Source: Candidatus Dechloromonas phosphorivorans
GTDB lineage: Bacteria; Pseudomonadota; Gammaproteobacteria; Burkholderiales; Rhodocyclaceae
Reading direction: 5' to 3'
DNA: 64,000 nt
Assembly (NCBI GenBank): GCA_016709495.1
Contig: JADJMS010000045.1
Coordinates: 1 to 64,000 of the forward strand
Below are positions 23,409 through 32,234 of this stretch, piece after piece. How positions within the stretch are numbered: position 1 is the stretch's first letter; the number at the start of each line of letters is the position of its first letter. The notes below the pieces were generated by a model. The model was not told the DNA's origin. It did not search any database and saw only the letters and a list, made by a program, of their open reading frames with translations. Position numbers and translations under genes: made by a program.

Positions 23409-24399
23409 TCTGCTGCAACCACTCCACGTATTGGGCAACCCCCTCCTCTACCGTAGACATCGGTGCTTCGTAGCCGGCAGCCCGCAATTTGGTCAGATCG
23501 CCCTGCGTGAATGCCTGATACTTGCCCTTGAGTGCCTCGGGGAAGGTTATGTATTCCAGCAAGCCTTGTGCCCGCAGCTCTTCCAGCGTCAATGGCGCTT
23601 CATTTTTTGCCTTGCGGCAGCCGTTGACCGTAGCCACTGCGACATCATTGAAGCTTTGCGAGCGACCGGAGCCAAGATTGAAGATGCCGGACTTTTCCGG
23701 ATGATCAAGGAAGTAGAGATTGACCTTGGCGACATCGCCGACAAAAACGAAATCGCGCTGCTGTCCGCCATCCGGATAACCGTGCGAGCCTTCAAAAAGC
23801 TTTACCTTGCCGTCAGCTCGGAACTGGTTAAAGTTATGGAAAGCGACTGAAGCCATCCGTCCTTTGTGCGTTTCGCGCGGCCCATAAACGTTAAAATAGC
23901 GGAAACCGACGATCTGCGCTGACGGATCTTTAGCCAGGCGCTGGCGCACAATCTGATCAAAGAGGAACTTCGAGTAGCCGTAAACATTGAGCGGCCCTTC
24001 GTGCTGGCGCTCTTCCTTGAAGACGCTGGTGCTGCCATAGGTTGCTGCACTGGAAGCATAGAGAAATTGAACATCCTGATCCTGACACCAGTCGAGCAGG
24101 ATCATCGAGTAACGGTAGTTGTTCTCCATCATGTAACGACCGTCTGTTTCCATCGTGTCTGAACAGGCACCTTCGTGCAGGATGGCATCAATTTCACCAT
24201 CGTAATGGCCGGCCTGAATACGCTCGATAAAGTCGTTTTTATCGATGTAATCAACAATATCGCAATCAACCAGATTCTTGAACTTTTCGGCCTTGCTCAG
24301 GTTGTCGACCGCAATGATATTTTTGACACCACGCTCATTAAGCGCTTTGACAATATTGGAACCGATAAAACCGGCTGCGCCGGTAACGACTATGTACAT
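23401..24399 (-). CDS. hldD: ADP-L-glycero-D-manno-heptose 6-epimerase
   Basis: HldD converts ADP-D-glycero-D-manno-heptose to the L-glycero form for the LPS inner core. The 332-aa SDR protein has the NAD(P)-binding VTGAAGFIGSNIVKAL at residues 4-19, the YGYSK catalytic Tyr/Lys pair at about 140, and the family stretch NVYGPRETHKGRMAS. It follows hldE by 12 bases, placing both heptose steps in one operon. No anomalies. Confidence 0.96.
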   Translation of the reverse strand: MYIVVTGAAGFIGSNIVKALNERGVKNIIAVDNLSKAEKFKNLVDCDIVDYIDKNDFIERIQAGHYDGEIDAILHEGACSDTMETDGRYMMENNYRYSMILLDWCQDQDVQFLYASSAATYGSTSVFKEERQHEGPLNVYGYSKFLFDQIVRQRLAKDPSAQIVGFRYFNVYGPRETHKGRMASVAFHNFNQFRADGKVKLFEGSHGYPDGGQQRDFVFVGDVAKVNLYFLDHPEKSGIFNLGSGRSQSFNDVAVATVNGCRKAKNEAPLTLEELRAQGLLEYITFPEALKGKYQAFTQGDLTKLRAAGYEAPMSTVEEGVAQYVEWLQQNV

Positions 24400-24411
24400 T
24401 GAGTATTCTCC

Positions 24412-25335
24412 TTACAGGGCAGCGACGAGTTCCTGGCGTGCAACAACCGCCGTACCCAGTTTGCCGACAACGATACCGGCAGCAATGTTTGCCACGCGGA
24501 TGGCTTCAGCCCAATCTGCGCCAGCAGCGATCATCACTGCCAGCGTGGCAATAACGGTATCACCAGCACCTGAAACGTCAAATACTTCGCGCGCCAAGGC
24601 TGGCTGATGGTATGTTTCATCAGCGAACAGGGTCATCCCTTCCTCGCTGCGCGTCACCAGCAATGCTTCCAGCCCGAGATCACCACGCAACTTGCGTGCT
24701 TTGGCCGCGAGTTCATCGTCAGATTTCCAGCTACCAACGACTTGCTTCAGTTCTGAACGGTTCGGGGTTATCACTGTGGCCCCGGCATACTTGCCCCATT
24801 CGTCACCTTTCGGGTCGACCAGAACCGGTTTGTCGTGAGCGCGGGCGATACGGATCATCTCCGCAATGTGGATCAAACCACCTTTGCCATAGTCAGAGAG
24901 GATTACTACATCAGCGTCCACCACCCGACGCTCGAAATCCTCAAGTTTTGCCTGCAAAATTTCATGCGAAGGTGCGGTCTCAAAATCAATACGCAGCAAC
25001 TGTTGCTGCCGCCCGATAACCCGCAGTTTGACGATGGTGTCGATGTCATGGTCGACGTGCAAAGCGGCATCAATTTGCCCGTCTTCCAGCAAACGACCCA
25101 GAGTGCGGCCAGCCTCGTCGTTCCCAACCACGGACAAGAGCGCCGTCACGGCACCCAAAGAAGCCGCATTGCGCGCCACGTTTGCCGCGCCACCCAGTCG
25201 CTCTTCAACCCGTTCAACCTTGACCACAGGTACCGGGGCTTCCGGTGAAATGCGATTCACCTCGCCAAACCAATAGCGGTCCAACATGACATCGCCAACA
25301 ACCAGCAGTCGCACCTGCGTCACTTTATCCAGCAT
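24412..25335 (-). CDS. hldE: D-glycero-beta-D-manno-heptose-7-phosphate kinase
   Basis: This PfkB-family kinase phosphorylates heptose 7-phosphate at C1. The 307-aa protein starts LLVVGDVMLDRYWFGEVNRI and contains GGAANVARNAASLGA and the C-terminal DVSGAGDTVIA catalytic motif with its Asp. It corresponds to the kinase half only (RfaE domain 1); the nucleotidyltransferase half found in enteric HldE is absent, so a separate hldC-type gene should exist elsewhere. It sits five bases after ugd. Confidence 0.94.
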   Translation of the reverse strand: MLDKVTQVRLLVVGDVMLDRYWFGEVNRISPEAPVPVVKVERVEERLGGAANVARNAASLGAVTALLSVVGNDEAGRTLGRLLEDGQIDAALHVDHDIDTIVKLRVIGRQQQLLRIDFETAPSHEILQAKLEDFERRVVDADVVILSDYGKGGLIHIAEMIRIARAHDKPVLVDPKGDEWGKYAGATVITPNRSELKQVVGSWKSDDELAAKARKLRGDLGLEALLVTRSEEGMTLFADETYHQPALAREVFDVSGAGDTVIATLAVMIAAGADWAEAIRVANIAAGIVVGKLGTAVVARQELVAAL

Positions 25336-25340
25336 GCCGT

Positions 25341-26660
25341 TTACCGCCCGACTGCAAAATACTCAATGCCGGTACTGCGCACGAACTTGGGATCGTAGAG
25401 ATTGCGTCCATCAAATATCACCGGGTGCTTGAGTGCTGCCTTGATTGCATCGAAATCCGGACTGCGGAACTCTTTCCACTCAGTGACAATAACCAGCGCA
25501 TCAGCATTTTCAAGCGCCGCCATTGGGCTCTCGGCATATTGCAAACGCGATTCATCACCAAAAATTCGCTGGGTTTCGTGCATCGCAACAGGATCGTAGG
25601 CGGAAACCGTAGCACCCGCAGCAAAAAGATCAGCAATCAATTCGCGACTGGGTGCATCACGCATGTCGTCGGTGTTGGGTTTGAAGGCAAGGCCCCAAAG
25701 CGCGAAATGTTTGCCTTTGAGATCACCAAACTTGGCTTTGATCTTTTTTGACAAGACATGCTTTTGCAGATCGTTAGCCTCTTCGACAGCGGTCAGCACC
25801 TTGAGCTCGATTCCGGCATCATCAGCCGCCGTCTTGATCAGCGCCTTGACGTCTTTCGGGAAGCAGGAACCACCGTAACCACAACCGGGATAAAGGAAGT
25901 GATAACCAATGCGTGGATCAGAGCCAATGCCCTGACGGACCATTTCGATATCGGCACCAAGAACTTCAGCCAGATTGGCCAGTTCGTTCATAAAGCTGAT
26001 CCGCGTCGCCAACATGGCGTTAGCGGCATATTTTGTCAGCTCAGCGCTTTTCACATCGGTGATGATCAGGCGTTCGTGGTTACGCTGGAACGGCGCATAG
26101 AGGGCACGCATCAAATGAATGGCTTGCTCTTCTTCGGCACCGACAACGATGCGGTCTGGCCGCATAAAGTCTTCGACAGCTGCGCCTTCCTTGAGAAACT
26201 CTGGGTTGGAAACCACGCTATAAGGGATGTCGACCGTACGCATTTGCAATTCTTCAGCAATTGCAGCCCTGACCTTATCCGCCGTTCCTACCGGCACCGT
26301 ACTTTTGTCGACGACGACCTTATAGTCTGTCATCAGACGACCAATGCTGCGTGCAGCAGCCAGTACATACTGCAGGTCAGCCGAACCATCTTCATCGGGT
26401 GGCGTACCGACAGCGATAAATTGGATTGTGCCGTGCTGAACAGCTTTTTCGATATCCGTCGTGAAATGGAGACGACCAGCCGCCACATTGCGCCGAACCA
26501 TCTCCTGCAAACCCGGCTCATAGATCGGAATGCCGCCTTCTTCGAGAATACGGATTTTCTGCGGATCCAGGTCCAGACAGAGGACATCATTGCCCACTTC
26601 AGCCAGACAGGTGCCACTTACCAGACCGACATAGCCGGTGCCGACAACGGTAACTTTCAT
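25341..26660 (-). CDS. ugd: UDP-glucose 6-dehydrogenase
   Basis: Ugd oxidises UDP-glucose to UDP-glucuronate for surface polysaccharides. The 439-aa protein has VGTGYVGLVSGTCLAEVG at residues 6-23 for NAD, STVPVGTAD, the FLKEGAAVEDF region and catalytic Cys266 in GYGGSCFPKD. It is placed between lapB and the heptose genes, so it is likely used for lipopolysaccharide or capsule precursor supply. It is intact and of normal length. Confidence 0.96.
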   Translation of the reverse strand: MKVTVVGTGYVGLVSGTCLAEVGNDVLCLDLDPQKIRILEEGGIPIYEPGLQEMVRRNVAAGRLHFTTDIEKAVQHGTIQFIAVGTPPDEDGSADLQYVLAAARSIGRLMTDYKVVVDKSTVPVGTADKVRAAIAEELQMRTVDIPYSVVSNPEFLKEGAAVEDFMRPDRIVVGAEEEQAIHLMRALYAPFQRNHERLIITDVKSAELTKYAANAMLATRISFMNELANLAEVLGADIEMVRQGIGSDPRIGYHFLYPGCGYGGSCFPKDVKALIKTAADDAGIELKVLTAVEEANDLQKHVLSKKIKAKFGDLKGKHFALWGLAFKPNTDDMRDAPSRELIADLFAAGATVSAYDPVAMHETQRIFGDESRLQYAESPMAALENADALVIVTEWKEFRSPDFDAIKAALKHPVIFDGRNLYDPKFVRSTGIEYFAVGR

Positions 26661-26669
26661 GAGTAGTTC

Positions 26670-27842
26670 CTACAAAGTTTGATCAAATTCTTCACTGCGT
26701 CGCGGCGGGTAGGTTTCCCAACCACCACAGGCAGGACAACGCCAATAAAACTGGCGCGCCTTAAAGCCGCAATTATCGCACCGATAGCGCGACAAGCGCT
26801 TGGTATAGCCTTGAATGATGCTCTTGGCCAACTCCACATCGCTGCGCACATCAGGCTCGACAAGTGGCAAGCGGGCACTCATCAACTTTTCAAGACCGAG
26901 CAGGGTCGGATTACGCTGCAGCTCACCACGCACCAGACGGTAAGCCGCTTCATTACCCTCCCCTTCAAGCACCAGCTGATAAACCACATCAAGCAAATCG
27001 AGTGAGGGATATCGCTCAAGATAGCCACTGAGCAGAGCAATCCCTTCATCGCGCCGCTCCAGCTTGCGATAACAATCCAACAAACGCTGAGCGACCAGCG
27101 CGAGATAACTTGGATCCTGCTGCTCGATGCGCAACCAGGACTCAATTGCCTCCTGCGGCTTGCCTTCCTGCAAGTGCAAATCTCCGTGCAACAAGCTGGC
27201 GCGTACACACTTGCGGTTCTGCTGCATGGCTGATTCAAGATAGCCACGCGCTGAATCGGGCCGTGAGCGCAATATTTCGTTGGCAGCCAGTTCACAGTAA
27301 AACTCCGCGATCTGCTGCTGCGAGGCAACATCCGGGAGTTCATTGGACAAATCAATGGCCTTATGCCCCTCTTTCTCAACCTGATAAATTTCGAGCAGAT
27401 TGTGCTTGGCATCTGCCTCGAAAGCAGTGCCGCTCATCTTGTTGAAGATTTCCTCGGCACGATCAAGCAAACCTGCTTTCAGATAATCCTGCCCCAATTC
27501 CGCCAATGCGTGCAGACGCACGCCTTCATCAAGGTCTATACGATCAATCAGGTTTTGGTGCATGCGTATCGCACGCTCGGTTTCGCCACGGCGACGAAAC
27601 AAATTACCCAGAGCAAAATGGAGTTCAACCGTTTGCGAATCAACTTTGGCAACCTCAAGAAACGAATCAATCGCCTTGTCTGGTTGCTCGTTCAGCAGAA
27701 AATTCAAACCCTGAAAATAAGAGCGCGGTAAAGCGCGTGACTCATGCACGACCTGGCGCATATCGACACGTGCAGCAGCCCAACCCAAGCCAAAAAAGAC
27801 CGGGATCAACAATAACTGCCAGTATTCAAATAGATCATTCAT
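26670..27842 (-). CDS. lapB: Lipopolysaccharide assembly protein B
   Basis: LapB (YciM) is an inner-membrane-anchored TPR protein that couples LPS synthesis to FtsH-mediated LpxC control. The 390-aa protein has one N-terminal membrane helix (about 7-25), a series of TPR helices through about residue 330 and a C-terminal rubredoxin-like metal site (YRCDNCGFKARQFYWRCPAC). It starts at an ATG overlapping the lapA stop (ATGA), the standard lapAB pair. The following heptose and ugd genes make this an envelope operon. Confidence 0.95.
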   Translation of the reverse strand: MNDLFEYWQLLLIPVFFGLGWAAARVDMRQVVHESRALPRSYFQGLNFLLNEQPDKAIDSFLEVAKVDSQTVELHFALGNLFRRRGETERAIRMHQNLIDRIDLDEGVRLHALAELGQDYLKAGLLDRAEEIFNKMSGTAFEADAKHNLLEIYQVEKEGHKAIDLSNELPDVASQQQIAEFYCELAANEILRSRPDSARGYLESAMQQNRKCVRASLLHGDLHLQEGKPQEAIESWLRIEQQDPSYLALVAQRLLDCYRKLERRDEGIALLSGYLERYPSLDLLDVVYQLVLEGEGNEAAYRLVRGELQRNPTLLGLEKLMSARLPLVEPDVRSDVELAKSIIQGYTKRLSRYRCDNCGFKARQFYWRCPACGGWETYPPRRSEEFDQTL

Positions 27843-28120
27843 ACATTTGGCGCCGACAAAGGCTTGGCAGGTTGAACGGCTTTGCTCAGTTCGCGCTTGA
27901 GGCGGAGATTTTCACGGCGCTGACGATAAATTGTGCCAAGCACTGATAAAACACCCAGCACTGCACCTGCCGCGAAAAACGCAAGCAAAACCACCACTAG
28001 CGGAGCCTCCCAAAAATACCCCGGCATCACGCGCAAAATAACCAGTTCGGTATTTTGAATGGCAAAAACAATGAGAAAGGAAACGATGATGAACCGTAAG
28101 GCCCAAGTCAGTGCTGTCAT
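27839..28120 (-). CDS. lapA: LapA family membrane protein
   Basis: LapA (DUF1049) is a small inner-membrane partner of LapB. Here it is 93 aa with two membrane helices (about 5-25 and 40-62) and a basic cytoplasmic tail (RQRRENLRLKRELSK). ATG 28120 was preferred over a TTG nine bases upstream. There is no good Shine-Dalgarno, and the T-run of a strong terminator ends about ten bases before the ATG, so its expression must depend on read-through or a promoter inside or after the hairpin. Confidence 0.88.
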   Translation of the reverse strand: MTALTWALRFIIVSFLIVFAIQNTELVILRVMPGYFWEAPLVVVLLAFFAAGAVLGVLSVLGTIYRQRRENLRLKRELSKAVQPAKPLSAPNV

Positions 28121-28130
28121 GACATTCAAT

Positions 28131-28160
28131 AAAAAAGGGCAGTGAAATAACTCACTGCCC
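28131..28160 (-). terminator. Terminator between ihfB and lapA
   Basis: On the minus strand, GGGCAGTGA (28160-28152) pairs with TCACTGCCC (28145-28137) around a six-base loop and is followed by TTTTTT. It lies 30 bases after the ihfB stop codon. Confidence 0.85.
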
Positions 28161-28189
28161 TGAATCTACCACATTGCGCCTACACGGCG

Positions 28190-28474
28190 TCAGATCGACT
28201 GATCAACCCGTTCGCGCAGTTCCTTGCCCGCCTTGAAGTGGGGAACCCACTTGGCAGGCACGCTGACCTTTTCCCCCGACTTGGGGTTACGGCCGGTGCG
28301 CGGCGGCCGGTAGTTGAGCGCAAAGCTGCCGAATCCGCGGATCTCGATACGATCCCCACGCACCAGGGCGTCGGACATCGCATCGAGAATCATTTTGACC
28401 GCAAAATCAGCATCCTTCGCCACCAGCTGCGGAAAACGCTCCGCAAGCCGGGCGATGAGCTCGGATTTGGTCAT
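28190..28474 (-). CDS. ihfB: Integration host factor beta subunit
   Basis: IHF beta forms with IHF alpha a heterodimer that bends DNA at specific sites. The protein begins MTKSELIARLAERFPQL and has the DNA-binding arm GRNPKSGEKVSVPAKWVPHF with the intercalating Pro. Canonical length is about 94 aa from the ATG at 28474; an upstream ATG at 28486, overlapping the rpsA stop codon, would add four residues and cannot be excluded. The rpsA-ihfB pairing is conserved in proteobacteria. Confidence 0.94.
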   Translation of the reverse strand: MTKSELIARLAERFPQLVAKDADFAVKMILDAMSDALVRGDRIEIRGFGSFALNYRPPRTGRNPKSGEKVSVPAKWVPHFKAGKELRERVDQSI

Positions 28475-28485
28475 GCTGTCGTCCA

Positions 28486-30165
28486 TTAGCCTTGCTGGTT
28501 AAGCTTGGCCTTGAGCAGCGCGCCCAGGTTGGTCGTACCGGAAGCAGCAGATGAAGATTCAGCAGAGAATTTCTGCATGGCTTCGTGCTGTTCAGCTTGA
28601 TCCTTTGCCTTGATCGACAGATTGATACCACGGGTCTTGCGATCCACGTTGATGATCATGACTTCGAGAACATCACCGACCTTGACGTGCGTGGTGAGGT
28701 CGTCAATACGATCACGTGAAAACTCGGAAGCACGCAGGTAACCTTCGTTTTCGCCATCCAGTGTCAGCACGGCACCGCGTGCATCAACCGACTTGACGGT
28801 AGCGCGCACAATGCTGTTCTTCTCGTGCGTGGCAATGAAGTTGGTGTAGGGGTCGCCTTCCATCTGCTTGATACCGAGGGAAATACGCTCTTTCTCGACA
28901 TCAATACCCAGGACCATGGCTTCAACTTCGTCACCTTTCTTGAAGTTGCGGATCGCATCTTCACCGGTCGAGGACCAGGAGAGATCAGAGAGGTGAACCA
29001 GACCGTCGATGCCACCCGGCAAACCAATGAAGATACCGAAGTCGGTGATCGACTTGATCGCACCGCGAACCTTGTCACCCTTCTTCTGGTTCATCGCGAA
29101 GTCATCCCACGGGTTAGCTTGACACTGCTTCATACCCAAGGAGATACGGCGACGCTCTTCGTCGATTTCAAGGATCATGACTTCGACTTCATCACCCAAA
29201 GAAACAACCTTGGACGGATGAACGTTCTTGTTGGTCCAGTCCATTTCGGAAACGTGAACCAGGCCTTCGATGCCTTGTTCGATTTCAACGAATGAACCGT
29301 AGTCAGTCAGGTTGGTGACCTTGCCGAACAGGCGGGTACCAGCCGGGTAACGGCGGGCAATACCAACCCACGGATCGTCGCCCAGTTGCTTCATACCCAG
29401 GGAGACGCGGTTCTTCTCAGCATCAAACTTGAGGATCTTGGCGGTAACTTCGTCACCAACATTGAGCACTTCGCTCGGGTGACGGACGCGGCGCCAAGCC
29501 AGGTCGGTGATGTGCAGCAGGCCATCGATACCACCGAGGTCGACGAACGCGCCGTAGTCGGTGATATTCTTGACGATACCCTTGACGGTGGTGCCTTCCT
29601 TGAGGTTCTCGAGGAGCTTTTCGCGATCTTTGTCAGCGGTGGCTTCGAGCACGGCACGGCGGGACATCACGACGTTGTTGCGCTTGCGATCCAGCTTGAT
29701 GACCTTGAACTCCATGGTCTTGCCTTCGTACGGCGTGGTGTCCTTGACCGGACGCATGTCGACCAGGGAACCCGGCAGGAATGCACGGACGCCGTTGGAC
29801 ATAACGGTCAGACCACCCTTGACCTTGCCAGTGATGGTGCCGGTAACCAGGGAGTTGTTGTTCAGGGCTTCTTCCAGGAAGTTCCAGGCAGCAATGCGCT
29901 TGGCGCGATCGCGGGACAGGCGCGTAGCGCCGTAGCCGTCTTCCAGCATTTCGATAGCCACTTGGACGAAATCGCCCACCTTGACCTCGAGCTCGCCTTG
30001 ATCATTCAGGAATTCTTCGAGCGGGACATACGACTCGGATTTCAGGCCGGCATTGACGACAACAAAGTTGCGGTCGATGAGTACCACTTCTGCAGTGATA
30101 ACTTCGCCTTGACGCATTTCCTGGCGAGCCAGGGATTCTTCAAATAGTTGAGCAAAAGATTCCAT
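28486..30165 (-). CDS. rpsA: 30S ribosomal protein S1
   Basis: S1 binds mRNA leaders on the 30S subunit. The 559-aa protein comprises six S1 OB-fold repeats, recognisable from their recurring GAFVDLGG, GSFVEIEQGIEGLVH and GIFIGLPGGIDGLVH loops, starting at about residues 20, 105, 190, 275, 362 and 449. Repeats 3-6 are closest to each other, as in other proteobacteria. A long open frame lies on the opposite strand, but this is a by-product of strong codon bias. Upstream is a hairpin after cmk (30233-30250). Confidence 0.98.
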   Translation of the reverse strand: MESFAQLFEESLARQEMRQGEVITAEVVLIDRNFVVVNAGLKSESYVPLEEFLNDQGELEVKVGDFVQVAIEMLEDGYGATRLSRDRAKRIAAWNFLEEALNNNSLVTGTITGKVKGGLTVMSNGVRAFLPGSLVDMRPVKDTTPYEGKTMEFKVIKLDRKRNNVVMSRRAVLEATADKDREKLLENLKEGTTVKGIVKNITDYGAFVDLGGIDGLLHITDLAWRRVRHPSEVLNVGDEVTAKILKFDAEKNRVSLGMKQLGDDPWVGIARRYPAGTRLFGKVTNLTDYGSFVEIEQGIEGLVHVSEMDWTNKNVHPSKVVSLGDEVEVMILEIDEERRRISLGMKQCQANPWDDFAMNQKKGDKVRGAIKSITDFGIFIGLPGGIDGLVHLSDLSWSSTGEDAIRNFKKGDEVEAMVLGIDVEKERISLGIKQMEGDPYTNFIATHEKNSIVRATVKSVDARGAVLTLDGENEGYLRASEFSRDRIDDLTTHVKVGDVLEVMIINVDRKTRGINLSIKAKDQAEQHEAMQKFSAESSSAASGTTNLGALLKAKLNQQG

Positions 30166-30232
30166 TACGGAGAGAACTTTCAGTTACCGCGAATCGTTAA
30201 ATCCACAGCGGGTTAGAGTTTAAAACAAATTA

Positions 30233-30250
30233 CCGGCCAGCCGTGGCCGG
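30233..30250 (-). terminator. Hairpin between aroA-cmk and rpsA
   Basis: CCGGCCA and TGGCCGG form a seven-pair stem around GCCG, followed on the minus strand by TAATTTGTTTTAAA. The T-tract is interrupted, so it may attenuate rather than stop read-through into rpsA. Confidence 0.5.
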
Positions 30251-30257
30251 CAACGCC

Positions 30258-30910
30258 TTACTGCAACGCTTCCTTGCTCCACTCAAACACCTGGTTCACC
30301 GCTTGTTCGATGGTCAGCTCAGTAGTGTCAAGCAACTTGGCATCCACTTCCTGCCGGAGCGGCGCTACGCTACGCTGGGAATCCCGTTCGTCACGTTGCT
30401 GCAGCTCTAGCAGAAGGTCGGGGAGATTAGCAGATAATCCTTTCTCGATCAACTGCTTATAACGACGTTCTGCGCGCGATTCGGCGCTTGCCGTCAGGAA
30501 TATCTTGAGCACAGCACGAGGGAAGACCACCGAACCCATATCCCGCCCGTCGCCAATCAGGCCAGGCGCCCTATTGAAGGCCCGTTGGCGAAAAAGCAGC
30601 GCCTCCCTTACCGCAGGCAGGGCCGCAACTTTTGAGGCTCCAACCGAGATTTCTTCTGTACGAATGGCGTCACCGACAAGCTCACCATTCAGGCGAATAT
30701 CATTCCCTGAAAACTCGACATCAAGCTCTGCCGCAATCGCCGCCACGCCGCCTCATCAGCCCAATCCACGGCAGCCTGCTTGGCGGCCAGTGCGGTCAAC
30801 CGGTAAAGGCACCAGAATCCAGATAGGCCGAAACCGAGTGCCGTAGCCACTCGCGCAGCTACCGTTCCCTTGCCGGAAGCCGAAGGGCCATCGATGGCGA
30901 TGACTGGTGC
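30258..30910 (-). pseudogene. cmk: Cytidylate kinase domain (aroA-cmk fusion), frameshifted
   Basis: Cmk phosphorylates CMP and dCMP. The N-terminal frame has the P-loop VIAIDGPSASGKGTVAARVA; the C-terminal frame (30258-30746) has the CMP-binding and lid parts (VREALLFRQRAFNRAPGLIG, GRDMGSVVFPRA) and ends at EWSKEALQ. Between them the expected YLDSGxxYR reads as LSGFWCLYR because of compensating indels at about 30805-30829. A third missing base at about 30739-30752 breaks the frame. There is no start or stop codon between the end of aroA and this domain, so in the genome it is probably one fused AroA-Cmk protein. Confidence 0.85.
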
Positions 30911-32190
30911 CGCTTTGGTTACCGCAGCGAAACGCTCGAAGTAATCCGGGAAGGTCTTGGCCACGCATTTCGGATCGTTGATGCGCAACGGCGTGCCAAA
31001 GGCAGCCAATGAAAAACACATCGCCACGCGATGATCATCATAGGTATCAATGGCGCCGGTTTAAGCGGCCGGCGTAATGCTGATGAAATCCCCGCCCTCT
31101 TCAACCACAGCCCCCAGCTTGCGCAACTCGGTGGCCATCGCTGCAATACGATCAGTTTCCTTCACCCGCCAGCTGGCGATATTGCGCAGCGTAGTCGTTC
31201 CTTTGGCGAACAGCGCAGTCGTCGCCAGCGTCATCGCCGCATCGGGAATGTGGTTGCAGTCAAGGTCGACCGCAACCAGGCCGCCTTGCGGCGCCCGCGC
31301 CTCCATCCAGTTCGGCCCCATCTCGATCTCGGCACCCATTTTGGCCAGCTCCTCGGCAAAGCGGACATCGCCCTGAATCGAATCGCGCCCGACACCTTCG
31401 ACGCGCACCGGTCCGCCACCAATGGCTCCCAAGGCCAGGAAATAGGAGGCCGAAGAAGCATCGCCTTCAACGTAGATCGTTCCCGGCGAAACATAGCGAC
31501 TACCAGCCGGCACCGTAAACCGCTGCCAGCCATCGCGCTGAACCTGCACACCAAAGCGCGCCATGGTCGCCAGCGTAATCTCGATGTAGGGTTTGGAAAT
31601 CAGCTCGCCAACGACGTCGACCGCAACAGTCTCGCCGGTCAGTGGCAGCGCCATCAACAAGCCGGTCAAAAATTGGCTGGAGACATCACCGCGCACCTTT
31701 ACCACGCCACCCGGCTGAATTTTTGCCGGTTTCAGTTGCAGGGCGGAAAACCCTCGTTGCCCAGATAAGTAACATCAGCCCCCAACTGCCGCAGACCATC
31801 CACCAAATCGCGGATCGGCCGCTCGTGCATGCGGGCCACACCCTTCAGGACGTAATCGCCGCCAGCCAAGGCAAGCGCAGCCGTTAATGGGCGAAACGCA
31901 GTGCCGGCATTACCCAAAAACAACTCTGCTTGTTTGACTGGAAACAAGCCGCCACAACCTTTGATTGACCAACTTTGCGCACCAAGATCAAGTACACCAA
32001 CGCCCAAGGCTTTCAGCGCCTCCAGCATGCGCTCTGTGTCATCAGAAGCCAGCAGGTCACGCACCTCGGTCTCCCCTTCTGCCATTGCAGCCAAAAGCAA
32101 GACACGATTGGAAATACTCTTGGAGCCTGGCAAACGAACCGTGCCAGCAGCAGAAACCAATTGGGGAAGATCGAGGAATTCAGTACTCAA
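30911..32190 (-). pseudogene. aroA: EPSP synthase domain (aroA-cmk fusion), frameshifted
   Basis: AroA makes 5-enolpyruvylshikimate 3-phosphate in the shikimate pathway. The start is a TTG at 32190 with GGAGC seven bases upstream. Motifs in order are GSKSISNRVLLLAAMAEG, LGNAGTAFRPLTAALA, SSQFLTGLLMALPL, RVKETDRIAAMATEL and DDHRVAMCFSLAAFG. One C is missing at 31741-31743, and an in-frame TAA occurs at 31063-31061 where compensating indels would give the usual LKPA. With these repaired the domain is about 427 residues and runs directly into cmk. Neighbouring tyrA, pheA and hisC show the aromatic context, now split by the polysaccharide locus. Confidence 0.9.
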
Positions 32191-32234
32191 GAAAAAGCTC
32201 CGTTTGCATATGGGGGAAACCAACTGCTTACCAG

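Noticed and set aside
28825..30147. Long plus-strand open frames opposite rpsA
   Set aside because: Shadow frames caused by biased codon use of a ribosomal gene; no ribosome sites or domains.
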